Source: Vibrio rhizosphaerae (GTDB taxonomy: Bacteria; Pseudomonadota; Gammaproteobacteria; Enterobacterales; Vibrionaceae). Taken from it: a stretch of 64,000 bases of DNA. This document shows positions 9,195 to 19,100 of the stretch, one piece after another; position 1 is the first letter of the stretch, and the number at the start of each line of letters is the position of its first letter. Location: NCBI RefSeq assembly GCF_024347095.1, contig NZ_AP024903.1:1364001-1428000 (forward strand). The letters are read 5' to 3'. The translations under genes and the position numbers were made by a program. The notes under the pieces are model-generated. The model saw only the letters and a list, made by a program, of their open reading frames with translations, had not been told where the DNA came from and ran no database searches.

Positions 9195-9545
9195 ATGGCC
9201 GAAGAAACAATTTTTAGTAAGATTATTCGCAAAGAAATTCCGGCAGAGATTCTTTATCAGGATGAATTGGTCACTGCTTTCAGAGATATTAATCCGAGAG
9301 CGCCAAGTCATATTCTGATTGTTCCAAACCGGTTGATTGCGACAGTGAATGATGTTGAAGATGCGGATGAAGCTGCTTTAGGTCGTCTTTTTACCGTGGC
9401 GAAAAAATTGGCGGAGCAAGAAGGGATTGCTCAGGATGGTTACCGCCTAATTATGAATTGCAATGCGCATGGTGGGCAGGAAGTTTATCATATTCATATG
9501 CATCTTCTGGGTGGAAAACCGCTCGGGCCGCTCTTGATGAACTGA
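9195..9545 (+). CDS. hinT: HIT-family purine nucleoside phosphoramidase HinT
   Basis: Small cytoplasmic hydrolase of adenosine 5'-phosphoramidates, widely conserved. The 116-residue product is of normal HinT length. The histidine triad appears as H99-I-H101-M-H103 ([10 protein letters not shown]), and the N-terminal [17 protein letters not shown] is typical. The ATG is preceded by GAGAGGCGT. In E. coli hinT also heads the ycfL-lpoB-thiK cluster, and the same order follows here with one extra gene inserted, so it is likely the first gene of that transcription unit, although 68 bp separate it from the next gene. Confidence 0.95.
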   Translation: MAEETIFSKIIRKEIPAEILYQDELVTAFRDINPRAPSHILIVPNRLIATVNDVEDADEAALGRLFTVAKKLAEQEGIAQDGYRLIMNCNAHGGQEVYHIHMHLLGGKPLGPLLMN

Positions 9546-9613
9546 TTAACCGGTGTCTGATGAGTTAATCTCGATGATATGAATAATAAGATACAGGCGG
9601 ACACGGGAACATT

Positions 9614-11017
9614 GTGAGAATACGGATACGACATATTGCAGTAATATGTATGGCGCTAGGGAGTAGTGCTTGCGCCAATTTTTCGGCTGGCAACTTATTC
9701 AGCCACTACTCCGAACAAAACCGGAAAATGTATCGGGCTGTTCAACAAGGTGACTATCAGAAGGCGAGTGAGGAACTGCCTGATGGTATCGGGGGAAAGA
9801 TTCTCGATAACATGGAGAAAGGCCGAGTCTATTTTCTCAATAAAGAAGTGCCGCAAAGTCAGTCATTTTTGAATCTGAGTGATCAGGCGGTCAGACGGCA
9901 GCAGGATGAAGCCATTATCTCTATCAGCCGCGAGGCAGCTAGTGCGGGCAGTCTGTTTACGAATGATAATTTGATGGCGTACACTCCGGCAGACTATGAA
10001 CTTGGTTTTTTACATTTATATCTTGCACTTTCGTATGTTTATCAAAACAAACTTGACGATGCATTAGTTGAATTGCGACGGGCGAATCAGGTTCAGGAAA
10101 AAGCCAGAAACCAGCGGCAGGATGAATTGATAAAAGAGCGGGATCGTCTCAAGCAAGAGGGGATTCAACCGAATATTGGTGGGTTGATGGCCCGTTATCC
10201 CAGTACGGGAAAGACACTTGAGTCGATCCAAAATGGCTATCTGTTTTATCTGTCCGGGCTGTTATACGAAGCCAGTGGTAACTTGAATGATGCCTATGTT
10301 GATTATCGACGAGCCCTTGCGGTTGCGCCTGATAATACCAGTGTGGCTCAAAGTACCCTCCGCTGTGCGCGTAAGTTGGGGATGAATCAGGATGTGGTCT
10401 CGTTGCGCAAAAAATATGGTCATTTGCCGCAGTTGAGCCAAAACCAAGGGCGGGTCATTATCATTCAGGAGCAAGGGATTGTTGATCAGATGAAAGGCTG
10501 GCAGCCGTCTTTACCGATTTATGATAGCCTTGGCAGAATAAATCTGTATTCTCTGGCGTTACCCTATTACTCAGATTATCAACCCTCAGATGTTGTTCCG
10601 GTTACGCTTGATGGTACTGCGGTCGCAGGCCAACGGTTGGTGGATACCAATCTGATGGCGAGGAAACAACTGAATGAACGAATTACGTCAATTGTCTTTC
10701 GTCAGATATTACGCTTAACGTTGAAAAATGCGATGCGTAAGGAAACGACGAAAGATGATAATAACGGTGCTGAGGTCGCAAATCTGGTGCTTAATATATG
10801 GAACACTTTGACCGAGCAACCGGATACAAGGAGCTGGATTACTTTGCCCGGCACCGTGTTCAGTGCGACCAAGATTGTATCCGCGGGTGAGCAAACTCTC
10901 TCCGTGGGACAGCAGTCGTACGTATTCAATGTTCCAGCACAAGGAACAACATTTGTATGGCTTTCCCGTCAAGGGGAAAATGCCGTTATTTGGCACAAAC
11001 AGTTGGGAAGGTTATGA
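9614..11017 (+). CDS. COG3014-family TPR-like lipoprotein
   Basis: 467 residues with an N-terminal hydrophobic segment ending ALGSSAC-A, which reads as a lipobox (Cys near residue 21). The protein is therefore probably a lipoprotein anchored in the outer membrane. Residues about 30-265 are helical with TPR-like repeats (GFLHLYLALSYVYQNKLDDA, later YLFYLSGLLYEASGNLNDAY). The remainder is a beta-rich domain with no family I recognise by function. Start is GTG at 9614; the ORF has no better internal start before the signal. It overlaps ycfL by one base and sits two genes before lpoB, so a role in envelope or peptidoglycan-synthase control is a reasonable inference, not shown. Confidence 0.8.
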   Translation: MRIRIRHIAVICMALGSSACANFSAGNLFSHYSEQNRKMYRAVQQGDYQKASEELPDGIGGKILDNMEKGRVYFLNKEVPQSQSFLNLSDQAVRRQQDEAIISISREAASAGSLFTNDNLMAYTPADYELGFLHLYLALSYVYQNKLDDALVELRRANQVQEKARNQRQDELIKERDRLKQEGIQPNIGGLMARYPSTGKTLESIQNGYLFYLSGLLYEASGNLNDAYVDYRRALAVAPDNTSVAQSTLRCARKLGMNQDVVSLRKKYGHLPQLSQNQGRVIIIQEQGIVDQMKGWQPSLPIYDSLGRINLYSLALPYYSDYQPSDVVPVTLDGTAVAGQRLVDTNLMARKQLNERITSIVFRQILRLTLKNAMRKETTKDDNNGAEVANLVLNIWNTLTEQPDTRSWITLPGTVFSATKIVSAGEQTLSVGQQSYVFNVPAQGTTFVWLSRQGENAVIWHKQLGRL

Positions 11018-11406
11018 TGAATAAATGGCTCTTCAGTTTTGTTGTACTTGCCTTGGTAGGGTGTTCCAATACACAGACTGCCGGGTTGACCGTTGAGAGT
11101 GAGTATCAACGGATTTTGTATGGCGATAAGGTCTTAGCTTCTGAAATCGAAGTCAAAGATATTTCGACAGCAGAAGTGAACGATCATACTCGAGGGGTGG
11201 TCAGAGTAAAAAATAAGACCACCGCCGATCAACATCTTCAATACCGCTTTTATTGGTATGATCAACAGGGACTGGAAGTCAATGCTCAGCCGGGTCCATG
11301 GCGACAAGCCATTATTAGAGGAATGGATGAAGTTTCGTTATCTGAAGTGGCTGTTGCTCCGAAAGCTGTGAATTTCAGAGTACAGATTAGAGAATTGAAT
11401 CAGTAA
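11017..11406 (+). CDS. ycfL: YcfL family lipoprotein
   Basis: 129-residue lipoprotein with signal MNKWLFSFVVLALVGC, Cys near residue 16. The mature part resembles E. coli YcfL (DUF1425), with an Ig-like beta-sandwich pattern: VRVKNKTTADQHLQYRFYWYD and AVNFRVQIREL. The upstream stop and this start overlap (TGATG); ATG at 11014 is an alternative, but the GGGAAGG motif at 11005-11011 is better spaced for 11017. Function of the family is not established. Its consistent position before lpoB suggests a linked periplasmic role. Confidence 0.85.
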   Translation: MNKWLFSFVVLALVGCSNTQTAGLTVESEYQRILYGDKVLASEIEVKDISTAEVNDHTRGVVRVKNKTTADQHLQYRFYWYDQQGLEVNAQPGPWRQAIIRGMDEVSLSEVAVAPKAVNFRVQIRELNQ

Positions 11407-11424
11407 GTGACAAGGTGAGTCTTT

Positions 11425-12015
11425 ATGAAAAAAAGTATAATCCTCGTGTTGGGATTGGCTGCTCTCATGAGTGGTTGTGCAAATAAAGTTTCCTATGGTG
11501 ATGCACAAGCTGTAGAAACGAAAACTGTCGATTTTGGTTCGACAGATTTACAAAAGATCGCCGCAGATATGGTCGATAGTATGATGATGTCTGGTTCTGT
11601 GGCTGCCATCACTCGTCATTCACGTCCAATTGTGTTTGTGGATAGTATTAAAAACAAAACCAGTGAACATATCGATACCGAATCGATTACCGACACAATT
11701 AGTACCAAGATGCTGAATTCAGGGAAGTTTCGTTTTGTTGATATGACGCGAATTGAAGCGGTCAGAAAGCAGTTAGATTTCCAGAATAATGATGCATTAG
11801 TCGATAAGAGCAGCTCGATTCAGTTTGGTAAAATGGTCGGTGCACAATATATGTTGTATGGCAATTTATCCAGTATCGTCAAAGATACCGGCAGCGATAA
11901 AGATGTCTACTATAAAATGACCATGCGTCTGATGGATTTACGTTCAGGGCTCATCGAATGGGCTGATGAAACTGAAATTCGTAAAGAGCAGGAAAAGAGC
12001 TTCTTAGGATTTTAA
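11425..12015 (+). CDS. lpoB: penicillin-binding protein activator LpoB
   Basis: Outer-membrane lipoprotein that reaches through the peptidoglycan to stimulate the bifunctional synthase PBP1b. 196 residues; signal peptide with lipobox MSGC (Cys 18). The globular domain shows the LpoB pattern ITRHSRPIVFVDSIKNKTSE, MLNSGKFRFVD, and GAQYMLYGNLSS. Compared with E. coli LpoB, the disordered linker after the Cys is short (about 20 residues), as seen in other Vibrionaceae. AAGGTGAG lies ahead of the ATG. It is in line with ycfL upstream and the kinase-like gene 24 bp downstream. Confidence 0.93.
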   Translation: MKKSIILVLGLAALMSGCANKVSYGDAQAVETKTVDFGSTDLQKIAADMVDSMMMSGSVAAITRHSRPIVFVDSIKNKTSEHIDTESITDTISTKMLNSGKFRFVDMTRIEAVRKQLDFQNNDALVDKSSSIQFGKMVGAQYMLYGNLSSIVKDTGSDKDVYYKMTMRLMDLRSGLIEWADETEIRKEQEKSFLGF

Positions 12016-12039
12016 TCCACTGAATTGAGGGCGTCAGCG

Positions 12040-12936
12040 ATGGCACGAATGTCATGGTCCGAAGCATGTCAATTAGATCCGTCTCTGGTGTCTCTGAATG
12101 ATTTTTTCCGAGCAACACCGACGGTCGCACAGACACTCGCTGGTGGTTTGACCAATCGTTGCTGGAAGATTGACATCCCTGACTCTCCCTCTGCAGTGTG
12201 GCGTCCTTCAACGGACGTCACACAAGCATTTTCAATCTCCCGCCATCAGGAATTCCATATCCTGTCAGCATTGAAAGATCAAGCAACGCAAATTTCTCCG
12301 AAACCCCTTTATATCAATGAACAAGGATTGTTGGTTCAGTGGATCGAAGGGGAAAAAGTTGTGACTGATGATATTGAAATGATGACACGTTTGCTGAGTC
12401 AGATTCACCAGTTTCCGGTCACCAAGCTGCCTATTGTTCCTTTTGTCTATACAGCACGTCTTGATCATTACTGGTTTCAGTTACAGTCGATGTCCGCTGA
12501 ACTTGGTCCGATTGAGTCGTTGTATAAAACCTGGCGGACACTCCCCAATATTTCTGAGGTTCCACATACGCTGTGCCACTTCGATTTGGGATGCCACAAT
12601 CTGATCAAAACGCCTCAAGGGATCAAAGTGATTGATTGGGAGTACGCGTCTCTGGCTGATCCAAGAATGGATTTAGCCATGACGATTGATATGTCCGATG
12701 CAAACTTGCTCACAACTGTCGGCCAGTATTGCCAGCATCGAAATATTACCGAGCTTGATTTATGGATTGAGGGCGTGAAAGCGTGGATGCCCAGAGTTCG
12801 GATGCTTGCTATGTTGTGGTACCTGATTGCTTTTCAGATGTGGGAAAATGAAGCGATGCAAGCTGCCGCTGAACGGATAAAAGCACAGTTTGATAACGGG
12901 TGTCGTGACGACAGTAACCAACCGAATACTCAATAA
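12040..12936 (+). CDS. thiK: thiamine kinase-like APH-fold phosphotransferase
   Basis: 298 residues of the aminoglycoside phosphotransferase/choline kinase fold. The catalytic loop is CHFDLGCHN (Brenner-type H-x-D-x5-N) and the metal-binding segment KVIDWEYASLADPRMDLA follows. The N-terminal GGLTNRCWKI is the nucleotide-binding loop. In E. coli the gene after lpoB is ycfN/thiK, thiamine kinase, so position and fold support this call; sequence divergence within the fold leaves substrate uncertain. ATG at 12040 has GAGG 9 nt upstream; an upstream TTG at 12025 lacks support. Unlike E. coli, nagZ does not follow. Confidence 0.75.
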   Translation: MARMSWSEACQLDPSLVSLNDFFRATPTVAQTLAGGLTNRCWKIDIPDSPSAVWRPSTDVTQAFSISRHQEFHILSALKDQATQISPKPLYINEQGLLVQWIEGEKVVTDDIEMMTRLLSQIHQFPVTKLPIVPFVYTARLDHYWFQLQSMSAELGPIESLYKTWRTLPNISEVPHTLCHFDLGCHNLIKTPQGIKVIDWEYASLADPRMDLAMTIDMSDANLLTTVGQYCQHRNITELDLWIEGVKAWMPRVRMLAMLWYLIAFQMWENEAMQAAAERIKAQFDNGCRDDSNQPNTQ

Positions 12937-13051
12937 GCGTGTTCTCCGGTAAGGGTGGGTGGCAGTTGATTGATGATTTTCATGTCGCTCTCACTGTATC
13001 ACCGGTGTATTTCATGCTAGGTTCGTTCTGTATGTTGGAAAGGGTATTGTT

Positions 13052-13591
13052 ATGATTATTTATTTACATGGATTTGATTCAACCAGCCCAGGGAATCATG
13101 AAAAGGTACTGCAATTACAATTCATTGATGATGATGTGCGTTTTATCAGCTATAGCACGCTTCACCCCAGACACGATATGCAGCATCTCCTGAAAGAAGT
13201 CCACAAAGCGATTGAATTGAGTGATGATCCGCACCCGATGCTCTGCGGTGTCGGGCTAGGTGGTTACTGGGCTGAACGCATTGGCTTTTTATGTGGTATT
13301 AAACAGGTACTATTCAATCCGAATTTACATCCTGAAGCGCATATGCAAGGGAAGATTGATCGTCCTGAAGAGTATGAGGATATTGCAACAAAGTGTGTCT
13401 CTCAATTCAGATTGAAAAATAAAGACCGTTGCTTGGTTGTTCTGGCAACACATGATGAAGCATTAGATAGCCGGAAAACGGCTGAAGAGCTGGGCAATTA
13501 CTACGATATTGTTTGGGATGAGACACAAAGCCATAAATTCAAGAAGATATCTCAACATCTTCAGACAATCAATCAGTTCAAAAATAAATAA
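13052..13591 (+). CDS. ycfP: YcfP/YqiA-family protein (alpha/beta hydrolase fold)
   Basis: 179 residues, closely resembling E. coli YcfP (UPF0227): [20 protein letters not shown], then [18 protein letters not shown] and [20 protein letters not shown]. The fold is that of small alpha/beta hydrolases, but the usual nucleophile elbow G-x-S-x-G reads G-V-G-L-G, so no catalytic serine is seen there; E. coli YcfP shares this. Function is unknown. AAAGGG upstream gives a ribosome binding site. It stands 115 bp after the kinase-like gene and 350 bp before ndh, as in E. coli. Confidence 0.9.
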   Translation: MIIYLHGFDSTSPGNHEKVLQLQFIDDDVRFISYSTLHPRHDMQHLLKEVHKAIELSDDPHPMLCGVGLGGYWAERIGFLCGIKQVLFNPNLHPEAHMQGKIDRPEEYEDIATKCVSQFRLKNKDRCLVVLATHDEALDSRKTAEELGNYYDIVWDETQSHKFKKISQHLQTINQFKNK

Positions 13592-13637
13592 TAATTATAT
13601 ATTTCATAAGCTTAAGCTACTGTATGCAGCTTTGAGA

Positions 13638-13664
13638 AAAGCCATCGGAAAGGGATGGTTTTTC
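13638..13664 (+). terminator. probable ycfP terminator
   Basis: Stem AAGCCATC / GATGGTTT (one G-T pair) with a 7-nt loop, running into TTTTTCTT. Short and modest in stability. Confidence 0.5.
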
Positions 13665-13725
13665 TTACAATCTTGGCTTGCATGACTTGATTTGCTGCTT
13701 ATAATGTTTCTTATTCAATTAAAAT

Positions 13726-13739
13726 TTGATAAAAATCAA
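13726..13739. promoter_or_regulatory. FNR-type operator upstream of ndh
   Basis: TTGATAAAAATCAA is a perfect match to the FNR consensus TTGAT-N4-ATCAA. In E. coli, FNR represses ndh when oxygen is absent, so a site here fits. It lies about 200 bp before the start codon. Confidence 0.75.
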
Positions 13740-13941
13740 AATAATTAAAATTAAAATAAAATGAGAGCAGGGTTTAACCTGACGACCGTTTATGTGAAGT
13801 AAAAGTAAAGTAATGCTTTATCGATATCAGCGTGTCTCGCAGAAAAAGTGACTTTCAACTTTCTTTACCCGTCCTGTTTTTCTAGTTCGGAGTGGTGATT
13901 CCGGGCTATACCATTTTTATTCATTTTGAGGATAGTTTGTT

Positions 13942-15231
13942 GTGACTCGTATTGTTGTTGTTGGTGGCGGTGCAGGCGGTTTAGAGCTTGTCACTAAATT
14001 AGGCCACACATTAGGAAGAAAAGGGCGAGCCCAAATCACATTAGTGGACAGAAATGCCAGTCATTTATGGAAGCCGTTATTGCATGAAGTAGCGACCGGC
14101 TCTATGGATGAAGGTGTGGACGCGTTGAGTTATCGGGCTCATGCGAGAAATCATCGTTTTGACTTTCAAATGGGAAATCTGGAAGAAATCGACCGGGACA
14201 GGAAAGTCATTACTTTGGCTGAGCTGAAAGATGAACATGGTGAACTACTGATCCCTCGCCGTGAAGTCGAATACGATATTTTGGTATTGGCGATTGGGTC
14301 AACATCGAATGACTTTAATACACCGGGTGTTAAAGATCACTGTATCTTTTTGGATAGTCCGGAGCAGGCCAATTTATTCCGCACTGAGATGAATAATGAG
14401 TTTCTGAAACTACACGCGAAAAATGGTCATGGAACCGTTGATATTGCCATTGTCGGAGCCGGTGCGACAGGGGTCGAACTCTCTGCTGAATTACATAACG
14501 CAGTAAAAGAGCTGCGCAACTATGGGTTTGGTGACTTGGATTCAAATAAGTTGAATGTCCACTTAATCGAAGCCGGAGAGCGAATTCTTCCCGCCTTACC
14601 GCCGCGGATTTCTTCTGCTGCACATCATGAACTGACGAAACTGGGCGTGAATGTCCGCACATCAACGATGGTCACGAAAGTTGAAGAAGATGGCCTGACG
14701 ACCAAAGACGGTGAAAAGATTCCCGCGAAAATCATGGTGTGGGCCGCTGGGATTAAAGCGCCTGATTTTATGAAAGATATCGCAGGTCTTGAGACCAACC
14801 GGATTAATCAGTTAGTGGTGACAAATACTTTGCAGACCACCCGGGATGAGGATATTTTCGTGATTGGTGATTTGGCCCAATGCACTCAACCGGATGGATC
14901 ATTTGTTCCGCCACGTGCGCAGGCTGCCCATCAAATGGCAACCCGGACATTTAAAAATATTGTGGCGAAATTAAATGATCGCGACATGAAGCCTTATGTC
15001 TACAAAGATCATGGTTCTCTGGTTTCTCTGAGCCGTTTTTCTACTGTCGGCAGTCTGATGGGGAACTTGACGAAAGGCTCGATGATGGTTGAAGGTAAAA
15101 TTGCCCGCGTGGTGTATATTTCTCTTTACCGGATGCATCAGATGGCATTACACGGGATGTTTAAGACCGCGTTGATGCTGTTGGTCGGTCGGATCAACCG
15201 CGTGCTCCGGCCGAATCTGAAGCTTCATTAA
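13942..15231 (+). CDS. ndh: type II NADH:quinone oxidoreductase Ndh
   Basis: Peripheral membrane flavoprotein that passes electrons from NADH to quinone without pumping ions. 429 residues. The FAD-binding motif GGGAGGLE is at about residues 8-15, the second NAD-binding Rossmann motif [13 protein letters not shown] is near 172-184, and the C-terminal FAD contact [13 protein letters not shown] is near 310. The C-terminal helix-rich tail ([16 protein letters not shown]) provides membrane attachment. It starts with GTG preceded by GAGGAT. A perfect FNR site upstream suggests anaerobic repression. It ends at an unusually long terminator shared with csiV. Confidence 0.96.
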   Translation: MTRIVVVGGGAGGLELVTKLGHTLGRKGRAQITLVDRNASHLWKPLLHEVATGSMDEGVDALSYRAHARNHRFDFQMGNLEEIDRDRKVITLAELKDEHGELLIPRREVEYDILVLAIGSTSNDFNTPGVKDHCIFLDSPEQANLFRTEMNNEFLKLHAKNGHGTVDIAIVGAGATGVELSAELHNAVKELRNYGFGDLDSNKLNVHLIEAGERILPALPPRISSAAHHELTKLGVNVRTSTMVTKVEEDGLTTKDGEKIPAKIMVWAAGIKAPDFMKDIAGLETNRINQLVVTNTLQTTRDEDIFVIGDLAQCTQPDGSFVPPRAQAAHQMATRTFKNIVAKLNDRDMKPYVYKDHGSLVSLSRFSTVGSLMGNLTKGSMMVEGKIARVVYISLYRMHQMALHGMFKTALMLLVGRINRVLRPNLKLH

Positions 15232-15240
15232 ATTGAATGA

Positions 15241-15298
15241 TGATTGTACAATGACAAAAATGCCCGCTGAAGCGGGCATTTTTGTCATTGTACAATCA
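15241..15298. terminator. 58-bp perfect inverted repeat, bidirectional terminator of ndh and csiV
   Basis: A 28-bp perfect stem (15241-15268 with 15271-15298) separated by only GA. The core AAAAATGCCCGCT / AGCGGGCATTTTT is a normal bidirectional terminator; a further 15 bp on each side, including the self-palindrome ATTGTACAAT, extends it. Confidence 0.9.
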
Positions 15299-15324
15299 AA
15301 CCATGTGTCATTCCGGTGACGTTG

Positions 15325-16110
15325 CTACGATGCATCCTGAACTTTTCTGACCTGTAAAATAATGCCCATCAGAGGGTGGTCGAAATAGAGGGTTTCACCA
15401 CTGCGCATTCTGCGTTTTTGATCCAGTCGATAAGGTTTCAGAAAACGCTCTTCAGTCACCGTCGGAGAGATCGCTTGAAGGTGGCCAAACTGAACATTAT
15501 CGTCGTCGCCGTTGGCTGTATTTTGTGAGAAATCGGCCGGTGTCTCTTCAACCTCAATGTCCCGGACACTCGGCTCCTTCAGATCCAAGAGGGCATCGAC
15601 GTAGAGGTAATGTTGTACATAAACCTGTAACTTACCGTCCAGTTCGTAAAGGGGTTTCGGAACGGCTTTTTCAACCGTATCTTCAATGGGAGACTGTTGA
15701 GCGACGGTCGATGGTGTGATTTCCCGCCCATCCGGATGAAACTGAGATGAGTAATCTTTGCCGGCTAAGAGATGAAAAGCCGGGGCATCTGATTTTCCGT
15801 CATCATTCTGACGCCAGGCCGTATGTAACAGAACTTGAAAACCGGCATGATTTCTCAGGCTCTCTTCCTGTTGGTCCAGCTTGTATTCCGAGGCGGGTAG
15901 CAGGGTCACACCTTTCTGGTTTAAATAGGCCTGAGAACTGAGACTACCAGTATTTTGGTAATCTATTGGCGGGAGTACATTGGGCCATGTCTCATTGGTT
16001 TGTTCAGCATTCACGACACGTTTAAATATGATCACTTCAATGTCAAATTGACGTTGTGCCCAAGAAGGCATGGCAATTAATAACATTAGCAGTGGGATCA
16101 GCTTATTCAT
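15325..16110 (-). CDS. csiV: peptidoglycan-binding protein CsiV
   Basis: Periplasmic protein required in V. cholerae for activation of peptidoglycan synthase PBP1a through LpoA, whose loss makes cells sensitive to D-amino acids. 261 residues beginning MNKLIPLLMLLIAMPSWA, a signal peptide cleaved near WAQ. The mature part starts FDIEVIIFKR and ends in a conserved beta-rich segment GETLYFDHPLMGIILQVRKV. The ATG at 16110 with GGAGT upstream is preferred over an upstream ATG at 16149 which would hide the signal peptide. It lies just downstream of mfd on the same strand, 54 bp apart, its usual Vibrio position. Family assignment is from recognition of this pattern and position. Confidence 0.87.
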   Translation of the reverse strand: MNKLIPLLMLLIAMPSWAQRQFDIEVIIFKRVVNAEQTNETWPNVLPPIDYQNTGSLSSQAYLNQKGVTLLPASEYKLDQQEESLRNHAGFQVLLHTAWRQNDDGKSDAPAFHLLAGKDYSSQFHPDGREITPSTVAQQSPIEDTVEKAVPKPLYELDGKLQVYVQHYLYVDALLDLKEPSVRDIEVEETPADFSQNTANGDDDNVQFGHLQAISPTVTEERFLKPYRLDQKRRMRSGETLYFDHPLMGIILQVRKVQDAS

Positions 16111-16164
16111 TATGACTCCATTATGACCTAGCAGGCGATTCTTCATCATGATTGCTCCCTGACC

Positions 16165-19100
16165 TCAGGAAGCCGATAGTATGTTTTGCTGAAATTCATT
16201 CAGCATATCTCGGATAAAACCAAGTCGCTGGTTTCGTTCCTCCAGCGGCAGGGTAAACTTAAACTTCGTTGGACCATCCATGCCATATTGTTTCGGTTGT
16301 GATTGCAAGAGCTGCACTAAATACGCCGGATTAATACTAGCATTAAGATCAAACTCAATGTAACCGCCTTTGCTGTGCGCTTCAATTTTCTTAATTTTCA
16401 GTGCCGCTGCTTCCAGCTTCAATTTACTGATTTCTAATAAGTTGAGCGCTGCATCCGGCAGTTTACCGAAGCGGTCTATCAACTCGACTCTCAATTCGTT
16501 CAGTTCATCAGGATGCGCGACACTAGCAATCTGTTTATACATTGAAAGGCGGGTATTGATGTCCGGAATATAGTCATCAGGAAGCAGGGCCGGTAGCCGG
16601 AGTTCCACTTCTGTCTGTGTCTTCAATAAATCATCCAGAGACGGTTCTTTGCCGGATTTTAACGCATCGACAGCCTGCTCGAGCATTTCCATATATAGGG
16701 TAAAGCCGACAGACTGAATTTGCCCGCTCTGTTCTTCACCGAGTAATTCTCCCGCGCCGCGGATTTCAAGGTCATGTGTTGCGAGCGTAAATCCGGCACC
16801 GAGATCTTCCAGCGAAGCCAATGCCTCTAAACGTTTGACGGCATCTTTTGTCATGGCTTTCGGATGCGGTGTCAGTAAATAAGCGTAGGCTTGGTGATGT
16901 GAGCGTCCGACTCGGCCGCGTAACTGATGCAGTTGTGCGAGGCCCAAAGTATCGGCCCGATGGATAATGATGGTATTAGCCGTCGGGATATCGATGCCCG
17001 TTTCAATAATTGTGGTACAGACCAGCAGATTGAAACGCTGATGGTAAAAGTCATTCATGATGCGTTCCAGTTCACGTTCACGCATCTGACCGTGTGCCAC
17101 TGTAATTCGTGCTTCGGGAATCAGTTTCTCCAGATCGGCAGCAACTTTATCAATCGTTTCCACTTGATTATGCAGATAGTACACCTGTCCGCCCCGCATG
17201 ACCTCCCGGAGTACCGCTTCGCGAATAATGGTCTGATCGCTCTGTCGGACAAAAGTTTTCACCGCTAACCGTCGTGCGGGCGGGGTCGCAATGATGGATA
17301 AATCCCGCATCCCGCTCATCGCCATATTCAGCGTTCTGGGAATCGGTGTGGCCGTAAGTGTGAGGATATCAACATCTGCCCGCATCGCCTTGACTTTCTC
17401 TTTCTGGCGAACCCCGAAGCGGTGCTCTTCATCGACAATCAGTAACCCGAGATCTTTAAATTTCAATTCACTGGAGAGTAATTTATGCGTCCCGACCAGA
17501 ATATCAATTTTGCCATCGGCCACCTCCTGAAGGATCTGTTTTTGCTCCTTGGCGGTTTTAAAACGGGACAGAACTTCGACGCGAATCGGGTGATTCGCAA
17601 AGCGGTCTCTGAAGTTTTCGAAATGTTGCTGTGCAAGCAAGGTTGTCGGCACTAAAACTGCGACCTGTTTGCTGTTATCTGTACAGACAAAAGCGGCACG
17701 CATGGCAACTTCTGTTTTACCAAAACCGACATCCCCGCAGACTAAGCGATCCATTGCCTTATTCTGGCACATATCCGATAGAACCGCGTTGATCGCCATT
17801 GACTGATCATCGGTTTCTTCAAATGGGAAACTGGCTTTAAACGTTGCGTACTGCTCACGGTCCAAAGCGAAGACATGGCCCGGTTTGAGTTCACGTTTGG
17901 CATAGACATCCAGCAACTCAGCCGCAACATCCCGGGCTTTTTCTGCGGCTTTGCGCCGGGCCTTGGTCCAACTCTCTCCGCCGAGTTTATGAATGGGGGC
18001 GTTTTCATCGGCACCGCCGGAATAGCGACTGATCAGGTTTAGGGCTGAGACTGGCACATAAAGCTTGGCTTCTCCCTGATATTCCAGTGTGACATATTCT
18101 GTTGTGATGCCACCGACTTCAAGGGTTTGCAGACCGATATAACGCCCGATACCGTGATCAATATGAACCACGGGCTGGCCGGGTTTGAGTTCGGCAAGAT
18201 TGCGGATCACCGCATCACTATTGGTGACCCGTTTGTCCTTTTTACGTCGTTGAACCACCCGATCACCAAGCAGGTCACTTTCGCAAATCAAAGCAATTTG
18301 TGGGTGGTTCAGGATAAATCCATGCTCAGCAGCGCCGATAATCAACGCATATTTTTCGTCACTCAGACACGCATCCTGAAATGACGGCAGCGTGGTGGGG
18401 CGTAATTTGATCCGTTGCAATAGCTCAAGCAGGGATTCGCGACGACCCTCTGATTCGACGGAGAATATAATTTGACCGGTATGAGATTCAACAAACTGGC
18501 GTAGTGCTGCCAGCGGCTCTTTATGCTGATGTTGAACTTTGATTTCCGGCAGAGGCGAGACTTGAAGATTGAGTCGACCCGCTTTCTCTGTAACAGGCTC
18601 ATGCCGAACCTGAAATTGTGCGAAAGGCTTCAGCAGGGCAAATAGCTCATCTTTTTGCAGCCATAGTTCCGTTGGCTCCAGCAATGGTCGTAATGGATCA
18701 ACCCGTCGCTGTTCATAGCGTTCACCGACATCATTCAGAAAACGATCAATCGACGGCTCTATGTCACCGACGACAATGAGTTGCGTCTCTTCGGGTAAAT
18801 AATCGAAGAGCGTCTCAGTATGATCGAAAAACAGAGGCTGCCAGTATTCAATCCCTGCCGGCCATATGCCTTTTGAGACCTGCATATAGACCGACTCAGG
18901 TTCTCTGGAGGCTTCAAAGCGCTGACGCCATCGGTTTCGAAAAGCTTCGATTGCCGTGGCCGTGGTCGGGAACTCGTGCGCTGGCAGGAGCCGAACTTCT
19001 TGAATTTCTTCTATCGAACGTTGGTTTTCCGGGTCAAAGGTCCGAATCGTATCAATTTCATCATCAAAAAAGTCGAAACGATAGGGGAGGTGACTGCCCA

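Larger units (their letters stand above)
13592..13941 (+). other. 350-bp ndh upstream region
   Basis: Holds a weak terminator-like hairpin for ycfP (13638-13664), an AT-rich tract with a perfect FNR palindrome (13726-13739), and the ndh ribosome binding site (GAGGAT, 13929-13934). No gene seen. Confidence 0.6.
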
